From: MED-G105 sp039025235
Lineage (GTDB): Bacteria; Pseudomonadota; Alphaproteobacteria; Caulobacterales; Parvularculaceae
Length of the DNA: 64,000 nt
Direction: 5' to 3'
Assembly (NCBI GenBank): GCA_039025235.1
Contig: JBCCOS010000004.1
Coordinates: 1-64,000 of the forward strand
Translations under genes and position numbers: made by a program
Notes under the pieces: generated by a model
The model's database searches: none
The model's input: only the letters and a program-made list of their open reading frames with translations
What the model was told of the DNA's origin: nothing
Shown: piece by piece, positions 61,623 through 64,000 of the stretch
How the letters are laid out: each line of letters opens with the position of its first letter
Position numbering within the stretch: position 1 is the first letter of the stretch

Positions 61623-64000
61623 ATGTCAGGGCTTCCAGCAAAGTTTGATGATTGGTTTAAAGATCGTGGTTGGGCGCCGCGTGAGCATCAGCTTGATTGT
61701 CTTAAGGCGGCGCAAGAGGGTAAGTCCCATCTACTAATCGCGCCAACGGGCGGGGGTAAAACGCTCGCTGGTTTCCTCCCACCACTGATTGACCTCTTTG
61801 AGAATGGCAGTGGGCGGGGCGTGCATACGCTCTATATATCTCCCCTAAAGGCATTAGCCGTCGATATCGCGCGGAATGTGAGTGCGCCCGTCGATGAGAT
61901 GGGCTTAGGGCTCAATATCGAAACGCGGACCGGTGATACGCCGATGGCTCGTCGGCAACGGCAGAAGACTAATCCGCCAGACATTCTTCTAACCACGCCC
62001 GAGCAAGTCTCTTTGCTTTTGTCACATGGGGATAGTGCAGACTACTTCAGTGGTCTGAAAACCATCATCCTGGATGAACTTCATGCGATCGGGAATACAA
62101 AACGAGGGCACCTTCTGGCCCTTGGCATCGCGCGGCTGCGCAAGTTAGCGCCTGATTTGCGGCTGACTGGTTTATCGGCAACCGTGCCAGATCCGCAAAC
62201 GCTCATTGACTATTTGACACCACAAGGAACGGATGCGGAAGAAGCGGTTCTGATCCGTGCCGCTGGTGGTGCGAAGGCAAATGTAAAAGTCCTCAATTCT
62301 GAAAATCGCATTCCCTGGTCAGGACATTCCGCGCGTCATGCGTGGGACGAAGTCTATGAGGAGATCAAGGAAGCGGGTCTGACGCTCGTTTTTGTGAATA
62401 CTCGGAGCCAAGCGGAACTAACCTTTCAGGCGCTCTGGCGATTAAACGAAGACAATCTCGCCATCGCTTTGCACCATGGGTCGCTCGACGTGGCTCAACG
62501 CCGGAAGGTGGAGGCGGCTATGTCCCGCGGTGACTTGCGGGCTGTGGTGTGTACCTCGACGCTGGATCTGGGCATCGACTGGGGGGACGTTGACCTCGTG
62601 ATTCAAATTGGTGCGCCAAAAGGGGCAAGCCGTCTAACCCAGAGGATCGGCCGTGCCAATCACCGTATGAATGAACCCTCGCGTGCCCTTATGGTGCCAG
62701 ATAACCGATTTTCAGTCCTCGAATGTCTCGCTGCAAAAGATGCAATTTCGGAGGGTGCCCTCGACGGCGAGCCTTGGCGATTGGGTGCGCTCGATGTCCT
62801 TGTTCAACATATCATGGCAGTCGCGTGCGCAAATCCGTTTGATTCCGACGAGCTTTACCGGGAGGTGATTAGCGCCTCGCCCTACAAAACCCTCGATAGA
62901 CCAACATTTGATCGTGCCATCGATTTCGTTTCGACGGGTGGCTATGCATTGCGGGCTTATGACCGTTTCAAACGCATCGTGCAGGACCAAGACGGTCGTT
63001 ATCGCGTGCGCAATGGACGTGTGGCCCAACAGTTCCGAATGAATGCCGGAACCATTGTCGAAGCATCATCGTTGAATATTCGCCTTTCATCGAAACGCGG
63101 ACCGAAGCGGCCAGGGCGAAAACTAGGCACGATGGAGGAATGGTATTTTGAAGGTATGGAGGTGGGCGATACGTTCATGTTCGCCGGAGAGGTCCTCCGC
63201 TTCGAAGGGATTACCGGCGCTGATGTCATGGTGAGCCGAGCGCCAGGCGAAGAGCCACGCATTCCCACGTGGGGCGGGGGACGTTTTCCGTTGTCATCCT
63301 ATCTAGCGGATCGCGTGCGGCGAATGGTGCATGACCCCGACTACTGGCCGCACTTGCCGGATCCAATCCGCGAGTGGCTAGAGTTACAGCGGGACCGCTC
63401 CGTTATTCCGAAGGCCGACGAGTTGCTGGTCGAAACTTTTCCGAATGGTGATCGTCATTTTCTGGTGTGCTATCCCTTTGATGGCATCCTTGCCCACCAG
63501 ACACTCGGCACACTGATTACGCGCCGACTGGAACGCGCTGGCGCCCAGCCTCTCGGCTTTGTCGCGACGGAGTATTCTTTGTCGGTCTGGTCGCGGAAGG
63601 ATATGGGCGAGGTCGACATGGCGGCACTCTTCGATGAGGATATGCTCGGCGATGATTTGGAGAGTTGGCTTGCTAACTCCTATTTGATGAAGCGCACCTT
63701 TCGAAACGTTGCTGTCATCGCCGGTTTGATTGAACGCCGCTATCCGGGACAAGAGAAAACAGGTCGCCAGGTGACGTTCTCGTCTGACCTTATTTTTGAT
63801 GTGCTCCGCGAACACGAACCGAATCATTTGTTATTACAGGCGGCATGGTCCGATGCGTCTGGCGGTTATCTGGATCTAAGCCGACTGTCTGATCTGCTCG
63901 CACGGGTAAGGGGGCGTATCCGCCATCAACACCTCGACCGGGTTTCACCGCTCGCCGTTCCGGTTATGTTAGAGATCAATAAGGACCCTGTGATCGGCGA
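61623..64000 (+). CDS. Lhr-type ligase-associated DEXH helicase (cut by window end)
   Basis: The frame is open from ATG at 61623, directly after an in-frame TGA, to the window end (792 codons, no stop). It has Walker A (APTGGGKTLAGF), the DELH box (ILDELHAIG), TGLSATV, VFVNTRSQAE, and motif VI QRIGRANH. It resembles the bacterial Lhr-like helicases that are often found with an ATP-dependent DNA ligase and a nuclease and are linked to DNA repair. After the helicase core comes the WH-like and C-terminal region (about 390 on). The ligase, if present, is outside the window. Confidence 0.93.
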   Translation, partial: MSGLPAKFDDWFKDRGWAPREHQLDCLKAAQEGKSHLLIAPTGGGKTLAGFLPPLIDLFENGSGRGVHTLYISPLKALAVDIARNVSAPVDEMGLGLNIETRTGDTPMARRQRQKTNPPDILLTTPEQVSLLLSHGDSADYFSGLKTIILDELHAIGNTKRGHLLALGIARLRKLAPDLRLTGLSATVPDPQTLIDYLTPQGTDAEEAVLIRAAGGAKANVKVLNSENRIPWSGHSARHAWDEVYEEIKEAGLTLVFVNTRSQAELTFQALWRLNEDNLAIALHHGSLDVAQRRKVEAAMSRGDLRAVVCTSTLDLGIDWGDVDLVIQIGAPKGASRLTQRIGRANHRMNEPSRALMVPDNRFSVLECLAAKDAISEGALDGEPWRLGALDVLVQHIMAVACANPFDSDELYREVISASPYKTLDRPTFDRAIDFVSTGGYALRAYDRFKRIVQDQDGRYRVRNGRVAQQFRMNAGTIVEASSLNIRLSSKRGPKRPGRKLGTMEEWYFEGMEVGDTFMFAGEVLRFEGITGADVMVSRAPGEEPRIPTWGGGRFPLSSYLADRVRRMVHDPDYWPHLPDPIREWLELQRDRSVIPKADELLVETFPNGDRHFLVCYPFDGILAHQTLGTLITRRLERAGAQPLGFVATEYSLSVWSRKDMGEVDMAALFDEDMLGDDLESWLANSYLMKRTFRNVAVIAGLIERRYPGQEKTGRQVTFSSDLIFDVLREHEPNHLLLQAAWSDASGGYLDLSRLSDLLARVRGRIRHQHLDRVSPLAVPVMLEINKDPVIG

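Noticed and set aside
63384..63827. 147-residue minus-strand reading frame inside the helicase gene
   Set aside because: The helicase reads continuously on the plus strand with clear motifs; the antisense frame shows none.
1..64000. CRISPR arrays, tRNA and rRNA genes
   Set aside because: I saw no regularly spaced direct repeats and no tRNA- or rRNA-like sequences in the intergenic regions.

Overview
The window comes from a motile, flagellated alphaproteobacterium of moderate GC content. Evidence for this is the adjacent flagellin, FlaF and FlbT genes, a DUF6468 gene and a MotE-type gene inside the flagellar cluster, a DUF1476 (F1-ATPase zeta-like) protein, a separate purS with a small-type PurL architecture, and a bacterial squalene-hopene cyclase. 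I cannot name the genus from sequence alone.

Positions 1-41.6 kb are an almost uninterrupted chemotaxis and flagellum island. At the left edge is the first 21 codons of an IS630-type transposase. Next comes a minus-strand chemotaxis operon (STAS protein, cheY, cheA, cheW, cheR, cheY and a small unknown), then a diguanylate cyclase and fliM. A plus-strand block follows with motB, flgE, flgK, flgL and flgI. A minus-strand operon carries fliF, a fliH-like gene, fliN, fliP and fliG. The next plus-strand operon has fliL, DUF6468, motE-like, motA, a 713-residue secreted protein, flgF, flgG, flgA, flgH and a second fliL. flgD and fliK are on the minus strand; flgJ, flgN-like, flagellin, flaF and flbT on the plus strand; fliI on the minus strand; and flgB, flgC, fliE, fliQ, flhA, fliR, flhB and a fliJ-like gene on the plus strand. 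Together these give motor, switch, export apparatus, rod, hook and filament. I did not see fliD, fliS, fliO, fliA, flhF, flhG or cheB.

From 41.8 kb the window is housekeeping and metabolism: ilvD, shc, a Tat/lipoprotein amidase, purQ-purS-purC (minus), a DUF1476 zeta-like protein, an SDR oxidoreductase, ppa, a transaldolase-family aldolase, free methionine-(R)-sulfoxide reductase, a PH-domain membrane protein, ettA, arsM, purL, a 2H phosphoesterase, and an Lhr-type helicase that runs off the right end.

The most unusual item is the 932-codon purL. It carries an in-frame insert of about 115 residues between its two halves, and it reads without a stop into a complete BolA domain that still has its own ribosome binding site and start codon. 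Other items of interest are a roughly 88-bp dispersed palindromic element found at three convergent gene junctions, a large secreted protein coupled to motA beside a motE-like gene, His/Asp-rich periplasmic linkers in motor-associated proteins, and a 117-bp compound palindrome upstream of purL.
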